NCBI RefSeq assembly: GCF_014696925.1
Contig: NZ_JACJQY010000015.1
Span: forward strand, 42,242-106,241
Direction: 5' to 3'
Source of the DNA: Phormidium tenue FACHB-1050
Lineage (GTDB): Bacteria > Cyanobacteriota > Cyanobacteriia > Pseudanabaenales > Pseudanabaenaceae
DNA: 64,000 bases
The notes under the pieces are model-generated. The model saw nothing but the letters and a program-made list of their open reading frames with translations, searched no databases and was not told where the DNA came from. Within the stretch, counting starts at the first letter, position 1, and each line of letters opens with the position of its first letter. Shown one piece after another: positions 50,202 through 58,663 of the stretch. A program made the position numbers and the translations under genes.

Positions 50202-50230
50202 TTGTCGGCACAGTTTTGTGAATTAAATTA

Positions 50231-50281
50231 GCAAAACCCGTAAAGTTGCGCCCCGCAGAGGCGCAACTTTACGGGTTTTGC
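50231..50281. repeat. GC-rich hairpin
   Basis: GCAAAACCCGTAAAGTTGCG, then CC-CCGCAGA-GG and the mirror, form a 22-bp perfect stem in the gap between the small gene and the LRR gene. Confidence 0.65.
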
Positions 50282-50385
50282 TTTGTAATTAAAAAATGGC
50301 GTAGCTATTTTGTGTTTTTAAAACCCTGTAAGGGTTTGGGTTTTAATTCACAAAAGTGTTGTCACACTTTTGTGAATTGGTATAA
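50282..50385. repeat. Composite multi-arm palindromic repeat (copy 2)
   Basis: It has the same parts in the same order as 1948-2064: decayed AAAATGGCGTAGCTATTTTG, then AAACCC/GGGTTT, then AATTCACAAAAGTGT with its mirror (50346-50377), ending AATTGGTATAAG. Confidence 0.7.
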
Positions 50386-50413
50386 GGTTTTAAAAATGTT
50401 GCTTTGCATCGCG

Positions 50414-50565
50414 TCTAAACATCAAAGATGATATAGCGTATATCAGTCTATTGAAGTAAAGGTTTGTTTCCCCGCCGAAGGCGGGGAAACAAACCTTTGT
50501 ACCTCGCTTGCTTGAAAAGCTCTATAAGCAGCACAATGCGCTGCTTTTCATCTTTGATGTTTAGA
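50414..50565 (-). terminator. LRR-gene terminator palindrome split by an element
   Basis: CTAAACATCAAAGATG (left) and CATCTTTGATGTTTAG (right) are the outer arms, and AGCAGC/GCTGCTT the inner arms. Removing the element at 50432-50526 and keeping one TA gives a 25-bp stem with one mismatch. The right arm contains the LRR stop codon. Confidence 0.7.
50432..50526. mobile_element. TATAGC element with GGTTTGTTT hairpin (copy 1)
   Basis: Ends are TATAGCGTATAT and AAGCTCTATA. The internal hairpin is AAAGGTTTGTTTCCCCGCC-GAA with its mirror. An inverted copy lies at 56267-56355. It interrupts a terminator. Confidence 0.75.
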
Positions 50566-51313
50566 TTAAAATCATGCCATGTTTTAAATTATTTAAAGAA
50601 GATGCTTCGATGGGGTTACCTCTTAGATCTAAACGTACAAGATTTTTGAGATTAGAGATAGTTGCAGGAAGATTAGTTAATTGGTTGTAAGACAAATCTA
50701 GTTCTGTAATATCCATAAGATTACCAATCTCAGGTGGCAGATCACTCAGTTGATTATTGCCAAGATATAGCTCGGTTAATCCTGTAAGCTCACCAATTTC
50801 TTCGGGCACAGTTGTGAGATTATTTTTTCGCAAATCTAACTCAGTTAAATTAGTGAGGTGACCGATTTCTAGAGGTAATCTTTCGAGTTTGTTTTCGCTT
50901 AAATCAAGCCATGTTAAAAACTTCAGCAATCCAATTTCCGAGGGAACACTTGTTAAAAAATTAGCATTAATATCCAATCTGGCTAGATTGGATAACTTTC
51001 CAATATCTGAAGGCAAAGTGGTAATCTGATTTTCAGCTAAATTTAGAACCGTAAGACTTTTTAACTGCATCACTGCTTCGGGAATGTGGGGCAGTTGATT
51101 GGCTTCTAGGTGGAGCCAAGTTAGTTTTTGTAAATTTGCGATCGCTTCAGGTAGAGAAGTCAAGTTGTTTTCACTGAGATATAACCAAACTAAATGTGGT
51201 AATTTACCAAGTTCTTCAGGAACTGCCTCCATTTGTAGTTCACTTAGATACAGAGATGTCGCTTCTGAAGCTCTGGCTGTCTCAATTTCTTTCAGAATTT
51301 CCTGTTCGTTCAT
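50561..51313 (-). CDS. Leucine-rich-repeat protein
   Basis: The 250-residue protein is made almost entirely of about nine 23-residue LRRs of the type L-LDLSENKLERLPLEIGHLTN. This is the consensus shared with plant intracellular Ras-group LRR and bacterial LRR proteins. No signal peptide, kinase or NTPase domain is present. It is probably a cytoplasmic protein-binding scaffold. It is divergent from menH with a 23-bp gap to the menH ATG, so the promoters overlap the coding ends. Confidence 0.88.
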   Translation of the reverse strand: MNEQEILKEIETARASEATSLYLSELQMEAVPEELGKLPHLVWLYLSENNLTSLPEAIANLQKLTWLHLEANQLPHIPEAVMQLKSLTVLNLAENQITTLPSDIGKLSNLARLDINANFLTSVPSEIGLLKFLTWLDLSENKLERLPLEIGHLTNLTELDLRKNNLTTVPEEIGELTGLTELYLGNNQLSDLPPEIGNLMDITELDLSYNQLTNLPATISNLKNLVRLDLRGNPIEASSLNNLKHGMILI

Positions 51314-51336
51314 AGTCTCGCTTGCATTGTTTGATT

Positions 51337-52167
51337 ATGGTACTCAAGTTGCAAATTGATAATTATTGTTTGAGCTACCTCTCAGAGGGAAATTCCAGCG
51401 ATCCCACAATTTTGTTTTTGCATGGATTTATGGGTGATCTCTCAGAGTTTAAGCAGGTGATTGCAATTTTGTCTAAACAATTTTACTGTGTTGCGATCGA
51501 TTTACTAGGGCATGGTCAGACGAGGATCATAGACTCAAGAATTGATCAAGATGACTACTACACAATACAGTCCATCGCCAACTTTGTCATCAAATTTTTG
51601 GATTTACTTCGTGTGAATCGCTGTTTTTTAGTGGGATATTCAATGGGTGGAAGGTTAGCTTTATATTTAACAATCCACTTTCCGCAATATTTTTGTAGGA
51701 CAATTCTCGAATCAGCGTCCGCAGGTTTACAAACAGCTCAAGAAAGAGGCGATCGCCTTGCTAAGGATCAATTACTTGCCGCCAAGCTAGAAGCTGGTGA
51801 TTTTCGATTATTTCTCGAAAATTGGTATCAACAACCTATTTTTGCCACCTTGCGATCGCATCCAAATTTTGCCCAGATCCTAGAGCAACGGTTAAATAAT
51901 TCGCCTACTTTGCTAGCTAAGTCTTTACGAAATCTCAGTACAGGAATGCAACCATCTTTATGGGAGAAACTACCAGAAAATCAGATTCCGTTGTTGTTAC
52001 TTGCAGGAGAGTTAGATCCCAAGTTTGTGCAAATAAATCGCCAAATGCAACAGCTATGCAAGTATTCACAACTAGAAATTATTTCTAGTTGTGGTCACAA
52101 TATTCACTTCGAGAATCCTGATCTATTTGTTGAGAAGATCAAAGCATTTTGTAGCTATAAGCTGTAG
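51337..52167 (+). CDS. menH: 2-Succinyl-6-hydroxy-2,4-cyclohexadiene-1-carboxylate synthase MenH
   Basis: The alpha/beta hydrolase catalyses pyruvate loss from SEPHCHC in phylloquinone (menaquinone-type) synthesis. LFLHGFMGDLSEF, CVAIDLLGHGQT, VGYSMGGRLAL (nucleophile Ser with the MenH-type GGR), AGELDPKF and CGHNIHFENP match the family. ATG 51337 is preferred to the TTG at 51322. The last codons (TAT AAG CTG TAG) are made by the start of element E13, so the original C-terminus may have differed slightly. Confidence 0.87.
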   Translation: MVLKLQIDNYCLSYLSEGNSSDPTILFLHGFMGDLSEFKQVIAILSKQFYCVAIDLLGHGQTRIIDSRIDQDDYYTIQSIANFVIKFLDLLRVNRCFLVGYSMGGRLALYLTIHFPQYFCRTILESASAGLQTAQERGDRLAKDQLLAAKLEAGDFRLFLENWYQQPIFATLRSHPNFAQILEQRLNNSPTLLAKSLRNLSTGMQPSLWEKLPENQIPLLLLAGELDPKFVQINRQMQQLCKYSQLEIISSCGHNIHFENPDLFVEKIKAFCSYKL

Positions 52168-52257
52168 CCAGTCTTATTAGGATACAAACCCAAGAAGCGA
52201 GTGGCGGCGCTTTGCGCCGCCACTCGCTTCTTGGGTTTTACAAATGGTGGAAGCTAA
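52156..52257. mobile_element. TATAGC-family element E13 overlapping the menH end
   Basis: It starts TATAAGCTGTAGCCAG within the last menH codons. Its core arms are AAACCCAAGAAGCGAGTG with GCGGCGC-TTT-GCGCCGC. The right end is diverged. Confidence 0.65.
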
Positions 52258-52301
52258 TTAAACAAAAAAGCGGCGCAAAGCGCCGCTTTTTTGTTTAATT
52301 A
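52255..52301. terminator. Palindromic terminator of the GHL10 gene
   Basis: TAATTAAACAAAAAAGCGGC then GC-AAA-GC and the mirror form a perfect 22-bp stem. The right arm includes the Asn codon and TAA of the glycosidase gene. Confidence 0.82.
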
Positions 52302-53572
52302 GAAGCAATATTTCTTAAATCTGGACGAATTGCAGGTGTAAAGAAAAGCGTCTCAAAGGATGCATCTCGATTACCCAAAGTCTCATAAAAGAAAAATGAG
52401 AAACCATCAAGATTCATCTCACGCGCAACTCTGACTTGACCTTTAATCTGTCGCATGTCGACATTTTGGACTCTTAAGCCTGTCAAAATCCCCACCGCTA
52501 CAGGGATTTTTTGGCGAATCTCTTGCAACTCTGGACGAGACAACTCACTAGTAAAGTTGTCAATGTCATCTCGATATACCTGCACAATTAGTTCATCAAT
52601 GTAATTGAGATAAACCCAGCTATACCAATCTTGCAAGAATTTTTTATAGGAAAATTCCTTTGGGTTAGGAGACAGAGAAACTAGGCAATTGGGTTTGATC
52701 GCTCTAACAGCCCTAGAGATTTTCCCCATTAAATTTGTGACATACTTAGCACGCCATTTCATCCATGAAGGATCGTTAAAATCTTCAGGTGGCAGCCGCC
52801 CAAAGTGATCTTTCTTATATAAAGCGATCGTGTAATCGTCATAGCCAAGTTCTACGGGCATCCCAAAATGATCGTCAAGTTGAATGCCATCGACATCATA
52901 TTTGGTGACAACTTCCACAATTAAATCTGTGAGAAACTTCTGCACCTCAGGACGTGCAGGGTTAAGCCAAGCAAGACGATGTTGATCTTTTTCGCCATGC
53001 AAGAAAAGATGGGAGCCATCTCTGCGCTGGGTAATCCAGTCTGGATGTTGGCGCATTAGCTCCGAGCCTTCCTCGGTCATTAAGCCATACTCAAACCAAG
53101 GAATTACCGCAAAATCCTGCTCATGTCCAAACTTGATCGTTTCCGCAAGCATATCTCGCTCTTGCAAACCTGATATGGGATAGACATCTACGCCAAATTT
53201 ATCTTTAGCAACTTGACTAGGGTAGAGTGTATAGCCACGATTCCAAACTGTGGGATATAAGGTATTAAAGTTTAAACGCTTTAATCTTTTAATCGCTCTT
53301 TCAAGACTTTGGGTTGAGAATAAAACCTCACTATCGACGTTAGTTAGCCAAATACCGCGTAATTCATTGCCATTAGATGGTCTGATCGGCGTTTGTATAG
53401 GTGGGGGGGATTGATCAATTGTGTTGCTAGCAGTATTAGTTACATTACTGTTAGGAGTCTGAGCTACCGCCCAAAAAGGAAAATTGATCATCATTGCGAT
53501 CGCAAACCCTAGGAAAGTTAAAACTAGGAAACGAAGCCGTGCTTGCCAAGATACAGAATTAATTTTCCCCAT
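52295..53572 (-). CDS. Family-10-like glycosyl hydrolase (GHL10/YngK type)
   Basis: The exported protein of about 425 residues has a signal peptide or anchor (about 14-38), a Pro/Asn-rich linker, and a TIM-barrel beginning ELRGIWLTNVDSEVLFS. FNTLYPTVWNRGYTLYPS, VIPWFEYGLM, LAWLNPARPEVQKF and DVDGIQLDDHFGMP (likely catalytic Asp) follow. The family is thought to act on peptidoglycan or other polysaccharides; the substrate here is unproven. ATG 53572 is preferred to GTG 53578. Confidence 0.87.
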   Translation of the reverse strand: MGKINSVSWQARLRFLVLTFLGFAIAMMINFPFWAVAQTPNSNVTNTASNTIDQSPPPIQTPIRPSNGNELRGIWLTNVDSEVLFSTQSLERAIKRLKRLNFNTLYPTVWNRGYTLYPSQVAKDKFGVDVYPISGLQERDMLAETIKFGHEQDFAVIPWFEYGLMTEEGSELMRQHPDWITQRRDGSHLFLHGEKDQHRLAWLNPARPEVQKFLTDLIVEVVTKYDVDGIQLDDHFGMPVELGYDDYTIALYKKDHFGRLPPEDFNDPSWMKWRAKYVTNLMGKISRAVRAIKPNCLVSLSPNPKEFSYKKFLQDWYSWVYLNYIDELIVQVYRDDIDNFTSELSRPELQEIRQKIPVAVGILTGLRVQNVDMRQIKGQVRVAREMNLDGFSFFFYETLGNRDASFETLFFTPAIRPDLRNIASN

Positions 53573-53660
53573 AATCACTAATGAGCTAGGTAAGCTCTAA
53601 CTCCTCACATTTAGGATGCAAATTTTTTGTAAATTTATTGTATAACAATGTAAAAACCCA

Positions 53661-53697
53661 CAAAAGGGGGAAGATGCTTATTATCCCCCTCTTTTTT
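53661..53697. terminator. Terminator of the phycobiliprotein-like gene
   Basis: AAAAGGGGGA and TCCCCCTCTTTT flank a 10-nt loop, with a T-run towards the plus side and A-run towards the minus side. It lies just beyond the gene stop. Confidence 0.72.
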
Positions 53698-53698
53698 G

Positions 53699-54181
53699 TC
53701 AGCTTTTTTGCTGAGATCCCAGTAAATCACGATTTATTTCTAGAATGGGGCATAACAAATCGGCAACATTTTTGGGCAGAAGATCTTTGACTACATCTTG
53801 CATTACTAAATAAGTGATGTTACAAGCTTCCTGTGCGCCAAAGGCTTGCATGATCGTCTGGAACCAATACAAAAACTGTTGCCGTAAAAGTTCTGGGTCA
53901 TCTAATAAAACAGTCATGGCAGAGTGTCGTAAAACCCTTAAGGTGTCTTGTTTCCACTTGCCTTGCATATCTTCTCCCTTTGGCAAAAGCAAGTTGGGAT
54001 AGGACGTTTTTAGTTTGACTAAAACCGTATCGACAATTTCTTTCTCGATAGCTTTAATGCGTCGATAAGCCTCAACCCGTGAGTCAAAGGAGGAGATGTA
54101 GGTATCCATAAATTGCAGTTCTTCATCGCTAGCATAGCGACCATCTGCATTTGTTCCTAGTTGTTGCAGCTTGCTTAACAT
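53699..54181 (-). CDS. Phycobiliprotein-like protein without the usual bilin cysteine
   Basis: The 160-residue all-helical globin-like protein shows phycobilisome-protein features: RYASDEELQFMDTYISSFDSRVEAYR, EKEIVDTVLVKL, DTLRVLRHSAMTVLLDD and FLYWFQTIMQAFGAQEACNITYLVMQDVV. The canonical chromophore Cys (about position 84, C-x-RD) is replaced by Trp76 (KWKQDTLRVLRH), so covalent bilin attachment there is unlikely. It starts at ATG 54181 and is monocistronic. A structural or sensory globin-like role is possible. Confidence 0.82.
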   Translation of the reverse strand: MLSKLQQLGTNADGRYASDEELQFMDTYISSFDSRVEAYRRIKAIEKEIVDTVLVKLKTSYPNLLLPKGEDMQGKWKQDTLRVLRHSAMTVLLDDPELLRQQFLYWFQTIMQAFGAQEACNITYLVMQDVVKDLLPKNVADLLCPILEINRDLLGSQQKS

Positions 54182-54229
54182 AGTTAAACGGCACTCAGTT
54201 TAGTATTAATCATTTAGGGGCTTCGCCGG

Positions 54230-54293
54230 AAAATAAAGAACCGATTTTTGATGGAGCGGCCACACCTCGCCACCAAAAATCTGGTTTTTTATT
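54230..54293. repeat. Imperfect hairpin related to the palindrome at 47946
   Basis: AAATAAAGAACCGATTTTTG, then ATGGAGCGGCCACACCTCGCC, then CCAAAAATCTGGTTTTTTAT form about a 26-bp stem with mismatches, upstream of both flanking genes. Confidence 0.6.
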
Positions 54294-54502
54294 TAATTAT
54301 TTATAGGTTAGCCACGTTTTTCGTGGTGACCCTATAAGATGATTTTATATGGGTCTGAGTCTGAAACTATCAGCCACTTTAAGCATTATCTCTAGCGATC
54401 GCCCTTTTTTTGTTACGATCCAGATAAATCGATAAATATATTCATTTATTTATCGATGTTCAGGACACAAATCTATGCGATCGTTCGCCGCCATCTTCTG
54501 TC

Positions 54503-56158
54503 ATGTTATCTGACCATGATCACATTGAAGGGCTGTTCACCGAAGCTGCCCAAAATTGGGATTTAAATCGGCTTTATGCAGATTTACAAACTGCTAGTGG
54601 CAAGGAAATTAAGCCATTTGAAAAGGCGTGTTTGCGGGGGTTGCTATGTCGTTATCGCCCAGGGCAACTTGCCTTTAAGTTAGCTTGGACTTCGGGGGCT
54701 TTAAGGGTGGAGTTAAATAAGGGGCTGTATCGATCGCTTGAGGCGATCGCTGATCAGCCGATCAATACTTTACGGTGGGAAAAAGTACCTGAATGGTTAG
54801 AGGCTAAAGGTTATAAGGCACAACGCCAAAGCCTGCATAATACAGCCGCCGCTTCTCAAGTTAATTTAGGGGCAAATTTAGCGGATTGGGGCGAGGCTCC
54901 GAATATTCAAACTTTTTATGGACGCACAGAAGAACTAGCAAAACTAGAGCAATGGATCGTGCGCGATCGCTGTCATCTCTTGGCAATTTGTGGGATGGGT
55001 GGCATTGGCAAGACGGCTCTTGCCGTGAAACTAGTCGAAAAAATCCAATCGCAGTTTGATTGCTTTATTTGGCGATCTCTGCGGGGCGCACAGCCGACCG
55101 CGCAATTAATCGCTGATCTGTTGCAATTTCTCAATAGTTCACAGCAAACGGGTTGTGGTATTTCTGATTTATTGGAAGTTTTGCGCCAAAAGCGTTGTTT
55201 GATTGTGCTAGATGACTTTGAAGCGACGCTACAAGATGGGGAACTGGTGGGAGTCTATCGCCAAGGTTGCGAGGCCCATGCAGAATTATTACAGCGGGTA
55301 GGTTCGGAACGTCACCAAAGTTCTTTAATCCTGATTGGGCGCGAACAACCTAAAGAAATCTCCATGCATCAAGGGGAAGATCAACCGATTCGCTATTACA
55401 AAGTAAATGGATTGCAACGACAAGGAGCCTTTGAATTACTGAGAGCGAGAGGGTTTACAGGTTCTGAGAATGGATTAGAAGCTCTAGTGCAGCAATATCG
55501 GGGTAATCCTTCAGCTTTGAGAATTGTGGCAGGGACAATTCAGGAATTATTTAACGGCAATGTTTCGGAATTTCTCAAACAGACAGCCCTTGCTCTAGGT
55601 GACGTGTTACGCACACTTCTCTATCAACAGTTTGAACGCCTCTCCAAACTAGAAAAAGATGTCCTGTATTGGCTCGCAATTAAGCATCGTCCTGCATCCC
55701 TTTCAACCTTGCGATCAGAGATGAATTTGCAAACCTCTGGCTCAGAATTAATCAATGCTCTAGAGTCGTTGCGGTGGCGATCGCTGATCGAAAAAGTCTC
55801 TGAACAGGATGAAGTCATGTTCCTTTTGGAACCTGTTGTAATGAAGTATGTGAATCGTCAATTTGTTGATGAAGTGAGTAAGGAAATTACGGCGATCGCC
55901 ACCCAACAAAATCTCAAATCAATTAATCTATTACAAAGTCATGTCCTCGTCGAAGATCACGCTCCTGACTCAATTCGAGCGATGCAGATTCGGCTAGTTC
56001 TCAAGCCAATTAAGGATAAGTTAACGAAGGCGATCGCCCAAAACAATATCGAATTGGAATCTCTAAGGGAACGTCTCGCCAGTCAGCACCAAGTCCAATC
56101 AACTGAAGTTACAAGTTACATAGAGGTAAATCTCGCTCTAATTGGCTTATGGTGGTAG
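54503..56158 (+). CDS. STAND (NB-ARC) ATPase with N-terminal helical domain, lacking sensor repeats
   Basis: The 551-residue protein has an N-terminal helical domain of the vMAP/HTH-like type (FEKACLRGLLCRYRPGQLAFKLAWTSGALRVELNKGLYRSLEAI). FYGR-TEELAKLEQWI at 138-152 is followed by an NB-ARC core with P-loop GMGGIGKT at 164-171, LIVLDDFEA (Walker B) and a winged-helix region. Family members usually continue into WD40 or TPR sensor repeats. This one ends after about 90 more residues, and an element starts 3 bp past the stop. Truncation is therefore possible. Signalling or defence roles are family-level expectations. Confidence 0.82.
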   Translation: MLSDHDHIEGLFTEAAQNWDLNRLYADLQTASGKEIKPFEKACLRGLLCRYRPGQLAFKLAWTSGALRVELNKGLYRSLEAIADQPINTLRWEKVPEWLEAKGYKAQRQSLHNTAAASQVNLGANLADWGEAPNIQTFYGRTEELAKLEQWIVRDRCHLLAICGMGGIGKTALAVKLVEKIQSQFDCFIWRSLRGAQPTAQLIADLLQFLNSSQQTGCGISDLLEVLRQKRCLIVLDDFEATLQDGELVGVYRQGCEAHAELLQRVGSERHQSSLILIGREQPKEISMHQGEDQPIRYYKVNGLQRQGAFELLRARGFTGSENGLEALVQQYRGNPSALRIVAGTIQELFNGNVSEFLKQTALALGDVLRTLLYQQFERLSKLEKDVLYWLAIKHRPASLSTLRSEMNLQTSGSELINALESLRWRSLIEKVSEQDEVMFLLEPVVMKYVNRQFVDEVSKEITAIATQQNLKSINLLQSHVLVEDHAPDSIRAMQIRLVLKPIKDKLTKAIAQNNIELESLRERLASQHQVQSTEVTSYIEVNLALIGLWW

Positions 56159-56160
56159 TT

Positions 56161-56270
56161 TATAGCGCTTGACACTTCAACCAAAAGAACTTTTGCTTAG
56201 GACATAAAAACCAAGAATCGAGTGATGGCGCGAAGCGCCGCCACTCGATTCTTGGTTTTTACTACTTATA
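56161..56270. mobile_element. TATAGC element E14
   Basis: It starts TATAGCGCTTGACACTTC, has core arms ACCAAGAATCGAGTG around GGCGC-GAA-GCGCC, and ends ACTTATA. It begins immediately after the STAND gene stop. Confidence 0.68.
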
Positions 56271-56355
56271 GCGCTTTTCAAGCAAGCGAGGTACAAAGGT
56301 TTGTTTACCCGCCTTCGGCGGGTAAACAAATCCGTACTTTAGACTGAACGCTATA
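56267..56355. mobile_element. TATAGC element with GGTTTGTTT hairpin (copy 2)
   Basis: This is an inverted copy of 50432-50526, with shared GCTTTTCAAGCAAGCGAGG and the hairpin TTTACCCGCC-TTC-GGCGGGTAAA. It shares TATA with E14. Confidence 0.7.
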
Positions 56356-56423
56356 TATAACTTTCTCGAAGAAGCACAACAAGACGAGATTGCTGCTGAA
56401 ATTAAATTTCGAGCTTTTTTCAA

Positions 56424-56462
56424 AACTAATGGTGCTGGGCTGTAAGCCCAGCACCATTAGTT
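56424..56462. terminator. Terminator of the DAHP synthase gene
   Basis: AACTAATGGTGCTGGGC-TGTAA-GCCCAGCACCATTAGTT is a perfect 17-bp stem touching the TAA stop. Confidence 0.82.
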
Positions 56463-57594
56463 AAAATCGTCCCGATCGCACTGCATTAGCGAGATCTGTT
56501 AAAACATCAACAGTTGTCTCAAAGTTAATACAGCCATCGGTAATGCTCTTGCCATATTCTAATTTTGCCAATTCTTTCAGAGGTTGTTTGCCTCGATTGA
56601 GATGGCTTTCGAGCATGATGCCAACAATATGTTCTGAGCCATTACGCACCTGCTCAGCGATATCTTGCAGTACAGTTGGCTGAAGATTGTAATCTTGTCC
56701 GCTATTGTCATGACTGCAATCAACCATCATGTAAGGCAATAGTTTGCGATCGCTGAGACGATTGGCGATCGCCTCTACATGTACCTTGTCGTAATTTGGT
56801 CCCTGCTTACCGCCACGTAAAACGATATGCCCATCAGGATTGCCTGTTGTGGTGACAATGCTTGCCATACCTTCATTATTGACACCAAGAAAACGGTGGG
56901 GTTGACGTGCTGACAATAGTGCATTAATCGCTACGTCAATGCTGCCATCAGTGCCATTTTTGAAACCTACAGGCATCGATAAGCCAGAGGACATTTCACG
57001 ATGAGTTTGACTCTCAGTTGTCCGCGCCCCGATCGCTGTCCAAGAGATCAGGTCAGCAAGATACTGTGGCACGATCGGATCAAGCAGTTCAGTGGCACTA
57101 GGCAAGCCCAATTTTGCCACATCCAGCAATAGTCCCCGCGCCATGCGGATACCGTAATTAATATCAAATGTACCGTTGAGATGGGGATCATTAATCAGCC
57201 CTTTCCATCCAACCGTGGTACGAGGTTTCTCGAAATAGACACGCATCACAATTTCGAGGGCATCACTTACGCCATCACGAAATTGGGCTAACTTTTCAGC
57301 ATACTCACGGGCTGCTTTGACATCGTGAATTGAGCAAGGACCAACGACTACTAATAAACGGCGATCGCTGCCATTTAAAATATTTCTGATTCTGGCTCTA
57401 GCACTTGCTACGACTTTGGCGATCGCGGGGGTAATTGGTAATTCTGTTTTTACCTCGACGGGTGCTAATAGTGGGCAAGTTTCGACCACATGCAGATCGC
57501 TGGTCTTGAGTTGCTCTAAATTTTCATCTAATACTGATATTCCTTGCCCAGAAATCTGGGCGCTATCGGTTGATGACACGCTATTGAACTCCAC
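56461..57594 (-). CDS. 3-Deoxy-7-phosphoheptulonate synthase, class I
   Basis: The 377-residue enzyme condenses phosphoenolpyruvate and erythrose 4-phosphate to DAHP, the first shikimate-pathway step. VVGPCSIHDVKAAREYA, MRVYFEKPRTTVGWKGLINDP, GARTTESQTHREMSSGLSMPVGFKNGTDG and DCSHDNSGQ are the class I (AroF/G/H) signatures, with the metal/PEP ligands inside. The start is GTG 57594; an ATG 2 nt upstream is out of frame. Which aromatic amino acid inhibits it cannot be told, so no symbol is given. Confidence 0.95.
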   Translation of the reverse strand: MEFNSVSSTDSAQISGQGISVLDENLEQLKTSDLHVVETCPLLAPVEVKTELPITPAIAKVVASARARIRNILNGSDRRLLVVVGPCSIHDVKAAREYAEKLAQFRDGVSDALEIVMRVYFEKPRTTVGWKGLINDPHLNGTFDINYGIRMARGLLLDVAKLGLPSATELLDPIVPQYLADLISWTAIGARTTESQTHREMSSGLSMPVGFKNGTDGSIDVAINALLSARQPHRFLGVNNEGMASIVTTTGNPDGHIVLRGGKQGPNYDKVHVEAIANRLSDRKLLPYMMVDCSHDNSGQDYNLQPTVLQDIAEQVRNGSEHIVGIMLESHLNRGKQPLKELAKLEYGKSITDGCINFETTVDVLTDLANAVRSGRF

Positions 57595-57734
57595 ATAAAT
57601 ATCTACTTATACTTTAGCCTCCTAGTGGGGCAAAAGTATCCTAGGGATGGACTTTTGTTACAACAATCTAAAAAACTATCTCTAGCCCTAATTTGCACAG
57701 ATAATTGCAGAATATTCTTAAGGAGCATACAGCG

Positions 57735-58228
57735 ATGAAATTACCGTTGTATATAGTTCTGTTCTTGTTTGGTTTAGCGATCGCTCAAACTATTTACTTC
57801 TATCCATTACTGCCCAATATTGTTGGTTCACATTTTGATATGACAGGCAAGGTCAATGGAAATTCTTCTAAGATGGGCTACTTTATACCCTATTTCGTTG
57901 CCCTTGCTGTTACTAGTTCCTTTAAGGTCATTCTGCCTCTAATTTTCAAGTATGTGCCAACTTCGATGATTAATTTACCCCATCGAGAATATTGGCTATC
58001 GGATGAACGACGTGATGAGTCTTTTAAGTTTCTCAATGTGCATTTTCTTGGTTTGGGGTTGCCACGATGCTATTGATGGTGATTATCTTCCATCTCACAT
58101 TTTTAGCAAATTTAAGTCCGATTAAAAAACTCAGCGTTCCTGCACCTTGGGCTTTGTTAGTAGCTTTTGTTCTATTCACTGTCTGGGGGACTGTAGTGCT
58201 ATTAAGGCGTTTTCCTAAGCCATCATAA
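57735..58228 (+). pseudogene. DUF1648-type membrane protein with a frameshift
   Basis: From ATG 57735 (AAGGAG upstream) the frame encodes a DUF1648-like start: VLFLFGLAIAQTIYFYPLLPNIVGSHFDMTGKVNG. After FLNVHFL at about 58045 it changes to GLGLPRCY and stops at 58076. In the +1-shifted frame the sequence continues WFGVATMLLMVIIFHLTFLANL... to a stop at 58228, adding two membrane helices. One missing base near 58045-58050 explains it: a recent inactivating deletion or a sequencing error. The full protein would have about 164 residues and four membrane helices. Confidence 0.72.
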
Positions 58229-58399
58229 TTAACCAAGACTTGTCTTGCGATCGCTTAAGTCTCAAGATTAATATAAGCGATTGTTTTTTGGTGATAATTG
58301 AGGTGATCGCTTGTTGGCTGTCATGTCTGTAAAGGCTAATGTCAGTCTTTAAACACCCTTTGTCTGTAAATTTTCCCCAATCAATATTTTTATCGATCT

Positions 58400-58503
58400 A
58401 TTAATAACTGATGTTACGTGGAACTCAGATAATGAACCTCTTGCTGCCAGCCCTAGACTTACGCCATCGCAAGAATTCCTTCCACGTAACATCAGTTATT
58501 AAT
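58400..58503. mobile_element. Non-coding element with 23-bp inverted ends
   Basis: ATTAATAACTGATGTTACGT and its complement (23 bp in all) flank about 58 bp of non-coding DNA. Likely a MITE or the ends of a deleted IS. A GGCGTGTTACGC...GCGTTAGC-type repeat (about 58530-58562) follows. Confidence 0.6.
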
Positions 58504-58663
58504 TAGTTTTCCACTTGTACTACTTCAATAATGGCGTGTTACGCTAAAGCTAACGCACCCTACTTGCTGTTGACAAGAAACATGCTTAGGCGTTAAGTTT
58601 AGCATATCAACACAGTTGCTGTTTCTGTGATAGAACTTCTAGTTAGGCAGAAGAATCCAAAAT

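Noticed and set aside
49975..50211. Two overlapping minus-strand ORFs of 67-78 codons
   Set aside because: They mostly translate hairpin and element sequence.
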